From assembly GCA_016789305.1 (NCBI GenBank), contig JAEURJ010000007.1:1-64000 (forward strand): a DNA stretch of 64,000 nt. Reading direction: 5' to 3'. A program made the position numbers and the translations under genes. Source of the stretch: Anaerolineales bacterium (GTDB taxonomy: Bacteria > Chloroflexota > Anaerolineae > Anaerolineales > Villigracilaceae). Each line of letters opens with the position of its first letter. Positions within the stretch are counted from its first letter, which is position 1. Below the pieces are notes generated by a model that was not told the origin of the DNA, did not search any database, and saw nothing but the letters and a program-made list of their open reading frames with translations. Positions 1-7,993 of this stretch are shown here, one piece after another.

Positions 1-357
1 CGATCCCTTGCACCAGCCGTTGTCTCCCCAATTCGAACAATTCAAATTTGCGGAGATCGTTGGCGGGGAAGGTGGAGGCGGATCATCCTGACCACAGTCA
101 GCCTTATTCTTAATGACACAATACCCGAACTGGCAGCAATAACCCGGATCACAGCGCACATTCGAACACTCGCCAATTGCACCTGCGGTGAACGGCAAGG
201 CACTGATAATCTCGCCATGTTCGATGGGTGTGATCGTTTTTTCCTTGAACGAGATGAACGGGAACAGCCACATGCCCACCGCCAGCATCAAGGCGATGAA
301 TACCCGTGTCGGTTCCAGAAATTTCGAAATGTATTTAATGATGGCTTGGAATCTCAT
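1..357 (-). CDS. Membrane-anchored or secreted surface protein, 5' part only
   Basis: The reading frame starts at an ATG at 357 and stays open to the left edge, so only the first 119 codons are visible. A short basic N-terminus is followed by one hydrophobic segment at about residues 18-36, which could be a signal anchor. A Cys-rich stretch follows (motifs CSNVRCDPGYCCQFGYC and CGQDDPPPP), then a Pro-rich spacer, and the fragment ends in NCSNWGDNGWCKGS. That last motif resembles the beginning of Cys/Trp-containing Ig-like surface repeats that I associate with Anaerolineae proteins; this is recall, not a search. The bulk of the protein and its function lie outside the window. Confidence 0.7.
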   Translation of the reverse strand, partial: MRFQAIIKYISKFLEPTRVFIALMLAVGMWLFPFISFKEKTITPIEHGEIISALPFTAGAIGECSNVRCDPGYCCQFGYCVIKNKADCGQDDPPPPSPPTISANLNCSNWGDNGWCKGS

Positions 358-500
358 ATCTACCCTCGCTGTGCTAAATGAGTTGTGAATATTCTACACA
401 CTTCCAATTGTTTATTCAATAGGCAATCCAGGATTTTCATACCCTCACTTTACCCCACACCAGGCTTCAAACAGGCTTCAAAAATTAACGATTCGATATC

Positions 501-527
501 GCAGGGGCGGGGTCACCCCGCCCCTGC
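501..527. repeat. GC-rich palindrome, REP-like
   Basis: Two perfect 12-base arms (501-512 and 516-527) made of GCAGGGGCGGGG and its complement are separated by three bases. The element lies between the divergent starts/ends of the left-edge gene and the aminotransferase gene. Its GGGGCGG core resembles the palindromes at 36227-36254 and 38563-38650, but the foot is GCAG instead of GTAG. It could be a diverged REP element or an extra hairpin next to the terminator at 541-576. Confidence 0.6.
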
Positions 528-540
528 GAAGGATGAGAAT

Positions 541-576
541 AAAAAGGCTTCGAAGTCCACACTTCGAAGCCTTTTT
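541..576. terminator. Bidirectional rho-independent terminator
   Basis: Sixteen-base arms (541-556 and 561-576) of AAAAAGGCTTCGAAGT and its complement surround a 4-base loop, giving a T-run in both directions. It lies just past the stop of the minus-strand aminotransferase gene and would end that transcript. Confidence 0.85.
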
Positions 577-588
577 ATTCCCTACTCT

Positions 589-1767
589 CTACCCATGCCT
601 CGACATGAACTTTTCCATGCGCCGCAGGGCTTCTTCGATCTTGCTGTATTCCGTGGCGTAACAGGCGCGGGCAAAGCCTGCGCCGCCGGGTCCGAAGGAA
701 CTGCCGGGCACCACGGCCACATGCTCCTCTTCCAATAACTTCTGGCAGAAGGTTTCATCGTCCATGCCGCTGGCCTGGATGTTGGGAAATGCGTAAAATG
801 CGCCGCGCGGCTCAAAGGTCGAGAGGCCGAGGCGGTTTAATCCAGCCACCAATAATTTGCGGCGGCGGTCATATTCGGTCACCATCTCCTGCACGTACGG
901 CTCGCCCACTTTCAAGGCTTCGATGGCGGCGTCCTGCGCGGTGGTGGGTGCGGACATGATCGTGTATTGATGAATGCGCACAAGACCCTTGATGATGTCC
1001 TCCGGTCCGCAGGCATAACCGATGCGCCAGCCGGTCATCGCATAATCTTTTGAGAAACCGCCGAGCAAAATGGTGCGATTGCGAATGCTATCGCCCAATG
1101 ATGGAAAACAAATGTGAGAGAAGTTATATACAAGGCGGTCATAGATCTCGTCGGAGACCACCAGCAGGTCGTGTTCTTCCGCGATCTTTGCAATTTCAAG
1201 CATTACTTCACGGGTGGCCACTGCGCCCGTCGGGTTGGAGGGATAGCCGATAAAAATAACCTTGGTGCGCGGTGTGATGGCCTTGCGAATATCGTTCGGG
1301 TCCACCATGAACTGATTCTCGGCGCGCGACGGGATTTCAATCGGCACGCCGCCTGCGAGGATCACTTCCGCTTGATAGGAAACAAAACAAGGCGTGGGAA
1401 TGATGACTTCATCGCCCTGTTCGAGAATGGCTGTGAAGGTGAGGTATAACGCTTCCGAAACACCGACCGTTGCGATCACTTCGCTGCCGGCGTCGTACTT
1501 CACGCCATATAATTTTTGAATGTGGTCTGCAATTCCCTGGCGCAGTTCGATCTTGCCGTGATTCGATGTGTAATGCGTCTCGCCGTTTTGCAGCGAGCGA
1601 ATGCCTGCATCGAGGATCGGCTTGGGCGTGGTGAAATCCGGTTCACCGATTCCCAACGAGATCACATCCTTCATCGTCGCCGCAATATCAAAGAACTTGC
1701 GAATCCCGCTGGGCTTCAAGCCCGATACGCGCTTTGCCAATCGATCCACTTTACTGATTTCCTGCAT
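589..1767 (-). CDS. Class I/II PLP-dependent aminotransferase
   Basis: This encodes a 392-residue fold-type I aminotransferase of the aspartate/aromatic aminotransferase group, which moves an amino group between an amino acid and a 2-oxo acid in the cytoplasm. The N-terminal ISLGIGEPDF motif, the PSNPTGAV motif, the SDEIYDRL stretch and the PLP-lysine motif GGFSKDYAMTGWRIG are all present and in order. The ATG at 1767 is chosen because AAAGGAGACTC lies just upstream; a longer frame begins at 1845 but would read through the hairpin at 1794-1843. It is the last gene of the minus-strand run before the terminator at 541-576. The substrate cannot be told from sequence alone. Confidence 0.92.
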   Translation of the reverse strand: MQEISKVDRLAKRVSGLKPSGIRKFFDIAATMKDVISLGIGEPDFTTPKPILDAGIRSLQNGETHYTSNHGKIELRQGIADHIQKLYGVKYDAGSEVIATVGVSEALYLTFTAILEQGDEVIIPTPCFVSYQAEVILAGGVPIEIPSRAENQFMVDPNDIRKAITPRTKVIFIGYPSNPTGAVATREVMLEIAKIAEEHDLLVVSDEIYDRLVYNFSHICFPSLGDSIRNRTILLGGFSKDYAMTGWRIGYACGPEDIIKGLVRIHQYTIMSAPTTAQDAAIEALKVGEPYVQEMVTEYDRRRKLLVAGLNRLGLSTFEPRGAFYAFPNIQASGMDDETFCQKLLEEEHVAVVPGSSFGPGGAGFARACYATEYSKIEEALRRMEKFMSRHG

Positions 1768-1793
1768 TGAGTCTCCTTTAAATAGGTTGCCTC

Positions 1794-1843
1794 GCTCTTT
1801 CGGGGGCTTTACCACTTCGTGGCACGAGAGCCCCCGAAAGAGC
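1794..1843 (-). terminator. Strong intergenic hairpin
   Basis: Perfect 15-base arms (1794-1808 and 1829-1843) of GCTCTTTCGGGGGCT and its complement enclose 20 bases. It lies between the small gene at 1850-2065 and the aminotransferase gene. There is no long T-run, so it may act as an attenuating or mRNA-protecting stem, or as a dispersed palindrome, instead of a full terminator. Confidence 0.6.
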
Positions 1844-1849
1844 ATAAAA

Positions 1850-2065
1850 CTAAATGGGTTGGACGTGCCAGTCGTCTGAAACTTCCTGATAGGTTAATTC
1901 AAAAGCCATGCCCTCGGTCGTTTTCACGCGAAAGCCTTTTTCACCGGGTCCGCGCCAGCGCGAGATGATCTCCGCAATTTCGTGCCGCGACCCGCGCCAT
2001 AATAACGAAAGCGGCCTCTCTGCATATTCCGTGTCGGAACGACATTCCACGGTTTCCATGATCAC
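1850..2065 (-). CDS. Small uncharacterised protein (71 aa)
   Basis: I do not recognise the family. The product is a small soluble protein rich in charged residues with a conserved-looking central run (WRGSRHEIAEIISRWRG) and Trp-rich ends. The GTG at 2065 overlaps the TGA of the nucleotidyltransferase gene; an ATG two codons later (2059) is equally possible. The overlap implies translational coupling with that gene. No signal peptide or membrane segment is visible. Confidence 0.65.
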   Translation of the reverse strand: MIMETVECRSDTEYAERPLSLLWRGSRHEIAEIISRWRGPGEKGFRVKTTEGMAFELTYQEVSDDWHVQPI

Positions 2066-3087
2066 ATCACGATGGAACTGTTATCCCCGATATTCAACAC
2101 TGCGACGTGACCATCGCTTCTGCCCTTCACCGAAGCCTGCCTGCCGATCAACGAGCGACTCAGCGCCGCATCCGTGATCTCACAACCCGCTTCGAGAATG
2201 CTTTCCGCAATTTGGGAGTTCGTGATCTTGCAATTCGCGCCGATCGAAGCGTACGGCCCGATTTTTGCGTTGCTGATCTCAGCTGTGGGGTGGATGAAGA
2301 CGGGGTCAACGATCTCAACGTTTGAACGTTTGAACGTCAAAACGTTTGACTTGATCTTCTCCAACAGGATCTTATTTGTATCCAGCGTCGCTTCGATGGT
2401 GCCGGTGTCCAGCCAGGTGTCAATTTGCTGCGTGCGGACCTTTGCCCCATCCTCGATCATCACGCTGATGGTGTCGGTCAAAAAATATTCGCCTTTGAGC
2501 ATGATGCCGCGGTCCATTTGCTCGTCGATGGCGGTGAGAAGTTTCTCCGCACTTTTGAAATAATAACAACCCACCACCACGAGGTTGTTGTCCATGCTTT
2601 GCGGTTTTTCGATGAAACGCTTCACCCAGCCTTCGCTGTTCAATTCCGCCACACCAAAACGGCGCGGGTCCGGGACCGGCATCACCCAGGCCACGCCATC
2701 CGCTTCCTCTTTGTCGAGGAAGGAGAAATCCGTTTCCATTAAAGTATCCGAGAAACACACCATCATCGGTCCGCGTAAAAATTCCCGCGCAAGTGCCAAT
2801 GCGTGTGATTGTCCCTTCATCTCACGCTGCACCACAACATGTGCCTTGAGGTCCGGGTAATTTTCTTTTATGAATTCGGGGACTTGTAATTCACCAAGAT
2901 ACGGCCCAACGATGAAGATGTACTCCACGTTGTCCGGCTCGGGCAGGGTCTTGAACATATCCATGACGTGTTCAAGCGAAGTCTTCCCAGCCACACTGAC
3001 GAGGGGCTTTGGCTTGTTCCACGTGTGCGGACGCATACGCGTCCCCCAGCCGGCCATCGGAATGACGATCTTGAGTGTTTCAGCCAA
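2062..3087 (-). CDS. Sugar-1-phosphate nucleotidylyltransferase
   Basis: This 341-residue protein starts like an NTP_transferase (IPMAGWGTRMRPHTWNKPKPL, with the GXGXRXXP-type nucleotide loop at residues 11-22) and ends with a left-handed beta-helix region (VFIHPTAEI, AKIGPYASIG). It would activate a hexose-1-phosphate to an NDP-sugar for cell-surface glycan synthesis. The start is a TTG at 3087 preceded by GGAGGAACC, which fixes the choice. Between the catalytic domain and the beta-helix the protein carries a short odd stretch (KSNVLTFKRSNVEI) coded by an 8-bp tandem repeat at 2317-2348. Which sugar and nucleotide it uses is unclear. Confidence 0.88.
   Translation of the reverse strand: MAETLKIVIPMAGWGTRMRPHTWNKPKPLVSVAGKTSLEHVMDMFKTLPEPDNVEYIFIVGPYLGELQVPEFIKENYPDLKAHVVVQREMKGQSHALALAREFLRGPMMVCFSDTLMETDFSFLDKEEADGVAWVMPVPDPRRFGVAELNSEGWVKRFIEKPQSMDNNLVVVGCYYFKSAEKLLTAIDEQMDRGIMLKGEYFLTDTISVMIEDGAKVRTQQIDTWLDTGTIEATLDTNKILLEKIKSNVLTFKRSNVEIVDPVFIHPTAEISNAKIGPYASIGANCKITNSQIAESILEAGCEITDAALSRSLIGRQASVKGRSDGHVAVLNIGDNSSIVM
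2317..2348. repeat. 8-bp tandem repeat inside a coding region
   Basis: Four consecutive octamers read AACGTTTG, AACGTTTG, AACGTCAA and AACGTTTG on the plus strand. They are translated on the minus strand as part of the linker between the two domains of the nucleotidyltransferase. The array resembles the 7-bp word arrays near glyQS and nuoI-nuoJ. Confidence 0.8.
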
Positions 3088-3137
3088 GAGGTTCCTCCAG
3101 TAAAAGATTTCAAATGTATTTTACCAAACGGAAAAGG

Positions 3138-3701
3138 TTAACGATACACAATAAACCCGAGGATCGCCCCCGCGATCACCAGCCAGACCGGGTTGATCTC
3201 GGTGAGGGTAAGGAGTGCAAAAGCGATGATCGCGATAATGACCTTGTCCCAGTTTTGGACGAGGCCGTTTCCCCAGCCGATCTTGCTGACGCTGAACACA
3301 GAATACGCCATGGTATAGGCGGTCCACAAAAGCAGCCCCACAACAACAGGCCGCACAGCTTTCAACATGGCCGCCACATTCGGGCTGTCTTTGATGCTGA
3401 AAAAATAAGCCACCATCACCAGCATCAATAATGTTGTCGGCACGACCGTCCCTGCCGCGGCGGAAACCGCCCCCCAAATCCCGGACATTTTATATCCCAC
3501 ATACGCGGAGACCTGCGGCGCAATGGGCCCGGGCAATGCGTTGCCCACCGCAACCGCATCTGCAAATTCCTCGGTGGTGGCCCAGCCTGCCGCCACCACT
3601 TCACGCTGCATCAATGCCAGCGAAGCCGGTCCGCCGCCCCAGGAAAACAAGGCCACCCGTGTGAAGAGTACAAAGATTTCCCAAAGCAGTTTTATATGCA
3701 T
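3138..3701 (-). CDS. chrA: Chromate transporter family protein, single domain
   Basis: About six hydrophobic segments and the family motifs FSWGGGPASLALMQREVV and GNALPGPIAPQVSAYVGY identify a CHR-family membrane transporter, a family linked to chromate efflux. At 187 residues it is a short, single-domain form. Short forms usually occur as adjacent pairs that work together, but no second copy lies next to it. The ATG at 3701 is preferred over a TTG at 3716 because GGAG precedes it; that GGAG lies in the end of the Nudix gene, which overlaps the extended frame. Substrate is inferred from the family only. Confidence 0.88.
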   Translation of the reverse strand: MHIKLLWEIFVLFTRVALFSWGGGPASLALMQREVVAAGWATTEEFADAVAVGNALPGPIAPQVSAYVGYKMSGIWGAVSAAAGTVVPTTLLMLVMVAYFFSIKDSPNVAAMLKAVRPVVVGLLLWTAYTMAYSVFSVSKIGWGNGLVQNWDKVIIAIIAFALLTLTEINPVWLVIAGAILGFIVYR

Positions 3702-3702
3702 C

Positions 3703-4155
3703 TCACCATTCTCCAAATTGTGGGTTGGATATTCCAGCTTCGTATTCCTTCAGTCTTCGTACGTGCCCGGGCCATGTCCCTTGCGGCAAGTTGTCCAGCG
3801 GGAACATCCCCATTTCGGCGATCTCTTTATCGGGTTTGCCGGTGATCTTGAAATCATGACAGGCAAACACGAGGTTGTGATCCGTTTTCCAATCCTTGAA
3901 GTTTGTGTATGCGCCCATCAACGTCATCTCCCCTAGTTCCGCCCCTGTTTCTTCAAAGGCTTCGCGTCGTGCAGCCTGCTCCAATGTTTCGCCGCGTTTG
4001 AGTCCGCCGCCGGGCATGAACCAGCCCGGCATGTAGGTCTGGCGCACGAGCGTTACCTTGTTGTCCCGTATCATCATGACTCTCACACCCATTCTAACGG
4101 GCCGAAAGAGAAAGCAATAGATCCGATACGCAAAGTAAAGCAGACGGATGTACAT
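3703..4155 (-). CDS. Nudix hydrolase
   Basis: The 150-residue protein carries a complete Nudix box at residues 50-72 (G50, E56, R64, E65, E68, E69, G71), the Mg-binding site that cleaves nucleoside diphosphates linked to another moiety. The N-terminus has a hydrophobic, aromatic-rich stretch (residues 4-20) that may pack on or touch the membrane. The start ATG shares one base with the TAA of the aldo/keto reductase gene, so the two are probably translationally coupled. The substrate is not predictable. Confidence 0.9.
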   Translation of the reverse strand: MYIRLLYFAYRIYCFLFRPVRMGVRVMMIRDNKVTLVRQTYMPGWFMPGGGLKRGETLEQAARREAFEETGAELGEMTLMGAYTNFKDWKTDHNLVFACHDFKITGKPDKEIAEMGMFPLDNLPQGTWPGHVRRLKEYEAGISNPQFGEW

Positions 4156-5132
4156 TATGAATGTCCCAACACGGGATGCGGTTGATAGGCCGACTCGAGC
4201 TGCTTGACTTCCTCCTCTGATAGTTTGATCTCCAATGCGGCAATCGCCTGATCCAAATGCTCGATCTTGCTGGACCCGATGATGGGTGCGGCAATACCGG
4301 GTTTACTCAACACCCAGGCCAGCGCGATCTGTGAAGCCGTGACGTTGTGAATCTTTGCCACTTCCGCCGCTTTCTCTGCAACGACGAAATCTTCCTCCCG
4401 AAAATACAAGTCGTTTGCGAATGGGTCGCTTTGCGCGCGTGTCGTTTCGCCGCCCCCGCCGCGTTTGCGATTGCCCGCGAAAAATCCGCGCGCCATCGGG
4501 CTCCACGGAATTAATCCGATGCCCTGATCCTGGCACAGCGGAATCATCTCGCGCTCCTCCTCGCGATAAACAAGGTTGTAGTGATTTTGCATTGAGACGA
4601 ATTTTGCCCAGCCGTTCATTTCTGAAACATGCAGCGCCTTCATGAATTGCCACGCAAACATCGAGGAAGCCCCAATGTATCTTGCTTTGCCTGCACGAAC
4701 AACATCATTTAATGCTTCCATGGTTTCTTCGATGGGTGTGTTGTAGTCCCAGCGATGGATTTGGTAGAGATCAACGTAATCCATCTTCAGGCGTTTGAGG
4801 GAGTTGTCGATTGAGTCCATGATGTGTTTGCGGGAGAGTCCGCGGTCGTTGACCTCATCGCTCATCGGGTTGAAGACTTTTGTAGCGACAACGACGTTTT
4901 CCCGTTTGACCCCTTTTAATAAGTTGCCGGTAATCACTTCGCTCTCGCCGAGGGAATACACATCAGCCGTGTCGAAGAAGTTAATGCCCGCATCCAGTGC
5001 GCGTTGGACGAAAGGCCTGGCTTCCTTTTCCTCCAACACCCATTCGCGCCATTTCTTCGAGCCGTAGGTCATCATGCCCAAGCACAGGCGCGAAACTTTT
5101 AATCCAGTTTTTCCGAGGTTGGTGTATTGCAT
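4155..5132 (-). CDS. Aldo/keto reductase
   Basis: This is a 325-residue NAD(P)H-dependent aldo/keto reductase with a TIM-barrel fold. The catalytic tetrad can be read directly as D54, Y59, K85 and H126, and the C-terminal IIGSSKIEHLDQAI matches the cofactor-binding part of the family. AGGAGAACC sits before the ATG at 5132. It leads a tightly packed minus-strand run with the Nudix and chrA genes. It most resembles the general stress or voltage-channel-beta-like branch; the natural substrate is unknown. Confidence 0.93.
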   Translation of the reverse strand: MQYTNLGKTGLKVSRLCLGMMTYGSKKWREWVLEEKEARPFVQRALDAGINFFDTADVYSLGESEVITGNLLKGVKRENVVVATKVFNPMSDEVNDRGLSRKHIMDSIDNSLKRLKMDYVDLYQIHRWDYNTPIEETMEALNDVVRAGKARYIGASSMFAWQFMKALHVSEMNGWAKFVSMQNHYNLVYREEEREMIPLCQDQGIGLIPWSPMARGFFAGNRKRGGGGETTRAQSDPFANDLYFREEDFVVAEKAAEVAKIHNVTASQIALAWVLSKPGIAAPIIGSSKIEHLDQAIAALEIKLSEEEVKQLESAYQPHPVLGHS

Positions 5133-5144
5133 GAGGTTCTCCTT

Positions 5145-5729
5145 CTATTTCATGCTCCTTCCGCCGTCCCCGGCGGAAGAGGGTAATATAAGCCATTCAT
5201 TTATATCGGTAAATTCGATTATAGATTTCTTTCCATAGTCATAATACGCAGCGCTTGAGTAAATATAATCACCCCTGTTTTCTGCTAATTTCCATTCCTT
5301 TGCTACGGGATTTTGGTGAATATATTCCATTTTCTGCCATAGAAAATCTTCAGAATAAATATTCTTTGCCTGAATATCCTGCCAAATACTGTGCTCATGT
5401 CCTAAGTCGCGCTTATTTTTATGGAAAATATCGAGAAGTTCTTTTTTATTATCTTCTCGTAGCTTTTTTAGAATCTTATGAGCTGTAAAGGACCCGAATT
5501 GTTGTAGTACTTCTCCAATTGTATCTTTTTCTGGTTTCAGGATCGTATGAAGATGTGAAGGCATTAATACAAATGCAAACAACAAAACCCGCTTTTCTTG
5601 TTGTAACCATGAAAGTGAATCTAAAACAATTTTGGCGTATTCTTGCACACTAAATAAATGTTCCCATTTCACTACGGAAGCGGTAACAAAATATAAATGA
5701 GTTGGATCATGAAAAGAAGAGAAGGTCAC
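5145..5729 (-). CDS. REP-associated tyrosine transposase (Y1/HUH family)
   Basis: The 194-residue protein has the Y1_Tnp layout: an N-terminal HLYFVTASV strand, the metal-binding HLH pair in FVLMPSHLHTIL, and a C-terminal helix with YIHQNPVAKEW followed by RGDYIYSSAAYY. Proteins of this kind nick and rejoin single-stranded DNA at REP palindromes. Frame and overlap with no other gene support the GTG start at 5729, but no good ribosome binding site is seen. The last codons before the stop are encoded by a palindrome (5159-5178), so the C-terminus LPSSAGDGGRSMK may be repeat-derived. It lies alone between pcrA and the aldo/keto reductase gene. Confidence 0.85.
   Translation of the reverse strand: MTFSSFHDPTHLYFVTASVVKWEHLFSVQEYAKIVLDSLSWLQQEKRVLLFAFVLMPSHLHTILKPEKDTIGEVLQQFGSFTAHKILKKLREDNKKELLDIFHKNKRDLGHEHSIWQDIQAKNIYSEDFLWQKMEYIHQNPVAKEWKLAENRGDYIYSSAAYYDYGKKSIIEFTDINEWLILPSSAGDGGRSMK
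5159..5178. repeat. Small palindrome at the 3' end of the transposase gene
   Basis: Eight-base arms TTCCGCCG (5159-5166) and CGGCGGAA (5171-5178) surround a 4-base loop. The palindrome is inside the last codons of the minus-strand transposase gene and could be its cognate REP hairpin or a weak terminator stem. It lacks the GTAG foot seen at the second transposase. Confidence 0.6.
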
Positions 5730-5774
5730 GGTTGGTTATATATTTGCGCCGAGGACGGCGCTTTGAGCGGAGGG

Positions 5775-7943
5775 CTAGATAATCGTCAAATTCGCCAGGC
5801 TTGCAGCGAGACGTTTGATGCCAACGCTTTCAAAGACCACGTCCACGATCTCATCGCCATCCTGCATCTTGCTGTCGAGGATGATGCCGTCACCCCACAT
5901 CGGGTGTTTGATCCGGATCCCGGCTTTGTATTTGTTTGTCGCAACAGGGGCAGCTTTCGGCGAAGAGTGCTGCGACCATTTCGTTTCCAGTGGCCCGCCG
6001 CTGATCGGGCGTCCTGTTCTGGTTTTGCCGACTAATAATGATTCGGGAATGTCATCCATGAATCTGGAAGGATAGGTTTCTTCGGCCATGCCGCGCCCGC
6101 CGCGTTGAATGGCGCGCAGTAAATATAATTTATCTTTTGCGCGCGTGATGCCTACATAAAAGAGGCGGCGCTCCTCTTCCATTTGTTCAGGCTCATCGAA
6201 GGAGCGGCTGTGTGGAATGATGCCGTCGTCGAGGCCAACGATGAAGACCGCGCCATACTCAAGACCTTTTGCTGCGTGCAGCGTGAGCAGTGTGGGTGCA
6301 TTTGCATCGGTGATCGTATCCTGATCGGCGATGAGCGCGATGTTTTCGAGAAACTCATCCATCGTGCGCGTGGAATATTCATCGGCGAGGCGGTGCAACT
6401 CGATCACGTTTTCCCAGCGGTCGTTGCTTTCTTCAGACTCATCTTCTTTCACATAATCTTTGTAATTGATGTCACTTGCAATGCGGTCGAAGAGTTCGGG
6501 GATGGTGCGCGTGGCGGCGAGCGCGCGCCAGTTGGCTAACATGCCGCCGAAATCCGCAAGCGGCAGTGCGGCGCGACCTGTAAAGGATTTGTAATATTTT
6601 GAATCGGCGCCGCGTGCGAGGTCAAGCAATACTTCGCTTGGCGTGATGTTATCCTGCCGGGCGATCATGTGTAAAGTTGTTAAAGTTTTTTCGCCGATGC
6701 CGCGCGGCGGGACGTTGATGATGCGGTCGAGGCTGGCTTCATCGGCAGGATTATGCACAAGGCGCATGAATGCGATCATGTCCTTGACTTCGCGGCGTCC
6801 ATAGAAGCGTTGCGCTCCGACCAATTTATAGGGAAGCCTCGCTTGCAGGAATGCTTCTTCAATTAAACGGGACATGGCGTTGGTGCGATACATCACTGCA
6901 CAATCGCGCGGCTCGAACTGTCCCGCTGCCACAAGTTGTGCGATGGTGTCCACAACAAAAGATGCTTCGCCGTAATCATCGCGTGCTTCATAAAAGAAAA
7001 TGCGCTCGCCCACGCCGCGGTCACTGAACAGGCGTTTCTTCTTGCGGTTGCGTGCGCGGTCGATGACCCCCGTGGCGGCGTCGAGAATGTTTTGATGCGA
7101 GCGATAATTTTGCTCAAGCAGGATGGTCTGCGCGGTGGGGAAATCCTGCTCGAAACGGTGAATGTTGCGATAGTCCGCGCCGCGCCAGGCATAGATGGAT
7201 TGATCGGGATCGCCCACACAAAAAATATTTTTATGATGCGAAGCCAGTTGTTTTACCAGCGCATATTGCGCAATGTTCGTGTCTTGAAATTCATCGACCA
7301 ACACATGGCGAAAACGCTCGGCGTATTTGTCGCGCACAGAAGGGACATCCTCCAGCAGGCGCGCGGTGTACACGAGGATGTCGTCGAAGTCCACGGCGTT
7401 CATGGAGATGAGCCGTTTTTGATAATCGACATAGACACGCTTGATGACTTCGTCGCGATAGGTGTTGATCGGGTAATCTTCCGCGCCGACCAGTTCATTC
7501 TTCGCGCGTGAGATGGAGGCGTGAATGCTGGCGGGGCGGTATAACTTTTCGTTTAAATTAAATTCGCGGATCAGTGCTTTGACGATTCTTTCCTGATCGT
7601 CGGAATCGAAGATGACAAAATTGTTTTGAACGGGAAGATGGTCCGATTCGCGCCTGAGGATGCGCGCGCAAATCGAATGGAAGGTACCAAGCATGATGCC
7701 TTCGGTGGCCTGCGCATTCAACATCGTGTTGACACGCTCCGCCATCTCCTTCGCGGCCTTGTTGGTGAAGGTGACGGCGAGGATCTGCCACGGGCGGACT
7801 CCTTCGTTCGCGATCAAATAGGCGATTCGCTGAGTCAAGACCCGCGTCTTTCCGGATCCCGGGCCTGCGATGACCAAAATAGGTCCATCCGGCGCTGTGA
7901 CTGCACTTCTTTGTTGTGGGTTAAGTTTATCGAGAAAATCCAT
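5775..7943 (-). CDS. pcrA: UvrD/PcrA-type DNA helicase
   Basis: The 722-residue product is a superfamily 1A 3'-5' DNA helicase for repair and for restarting or clearing replication forks. Walker A GPGSGKT is at residues 27-33, motif Ia TFTNKAAKEM follows, the Walker B VLVDEFQDTN is near residue 215, GDPDQSIYAWRGA is motif III, and TLHAAKGLEY and VGITRAKDKL are motifs V and VI. The C-terminus (GIRIKHPMWGDGIIL) matches the Tudor-like RNA-polymerase-binding tail of PcrA. Length is normal. There is no strong ribosome binding site before the ATG at 7943. Confidence 0.97.
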   Translation of the reverse strand: MDFLDKLNPQQRSAVTAPDGPILVIAGPGSGKTRVLTQRIAYLIANEGVRPWQILAVTFTNKAAKEMAERVNTMLNAQATEGIMLGTFHSICARILRRESDHLPVQNNFVIFDSDDQERIVKALIREFNLNEKLYRPASIHASISRAKNELVGAEDYPINTYRDEVIKRVYVDYQKRLISMNAVDFDDILVYTARLLEDVPSVRDKYAERFRHVLVDEFQDTNIAQYALVKQLASHHKNIFCVGDPDQSIYAWRGADYRNIHRFEQDFPTAQTILLEQNYRSHQNILDAATGVIDRARNRKKKRLFSDRGVGERIFFYEARDDYGEASFVVDTIAQLVAAGQFEPRDCAVMYRTNAMSRLIEEAFLQARLPYKLVGAQRFYGRREVKDMIAFMRLVHNPADEASLDRIINVPPRGIGEKTLTTLHMIARQDNITPSEVLLDLARGADSKYYKSFTGRAALPLADFGGMLANWRALAATRTIPELFDRIASDINYKDYVKEDESEESNDRWENVIELHRLADEYSTRTMDEFLENIALIADQDTITDANAPTLLTLHAAKGLEYGAVFIVGLDDGIIPHSRSFDEPEQMEEERRLFYVGITRAKDKLYLLRAIQRGGRGMAEETYPSRFMDDIPESLLVGKTRTGRPISGGPLETKWSQHSSPKAAPVATNKYKAGIRIKHPMWGDGIILDSKMQDGDEIVDVVFESVGIKRLAASLANLTII

Positions 7944-7956
7944 AAGGGGCTTTAAT

Positions 7957-7987
7957 GTTCAAGCGGAGGCCAACCCTCCGCTTGAAC
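7957..7987 (-). terminator. Hairpin after mscL
   Basis: Perfect 13-base arms (7957-7969 and 7975-7987) of GTTCAAGCGGAGG and its complement enclose five bases just past the mscL stop. The T-run is poor, so termination would be partial, possibly leaving read-through into pcrA. Confidence 0.65.
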
Positions 7988-7993
7988 GAAAGG

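Noticed and set aside
385..738. Plus-strand open frame across the palindrome and terminator
   Set aside because: It runs through the hairpins at 501-576 and into the antisense of the aminotransferase gene, with no protein-like features.
589..1845. Longer aminotransferase start at 1845
   Set aside because: The extra 26 residues are translated from the 15-bp inverted repeat and lack family similarity, while the ATG at 1767 has a good Shine-Dalgarno.
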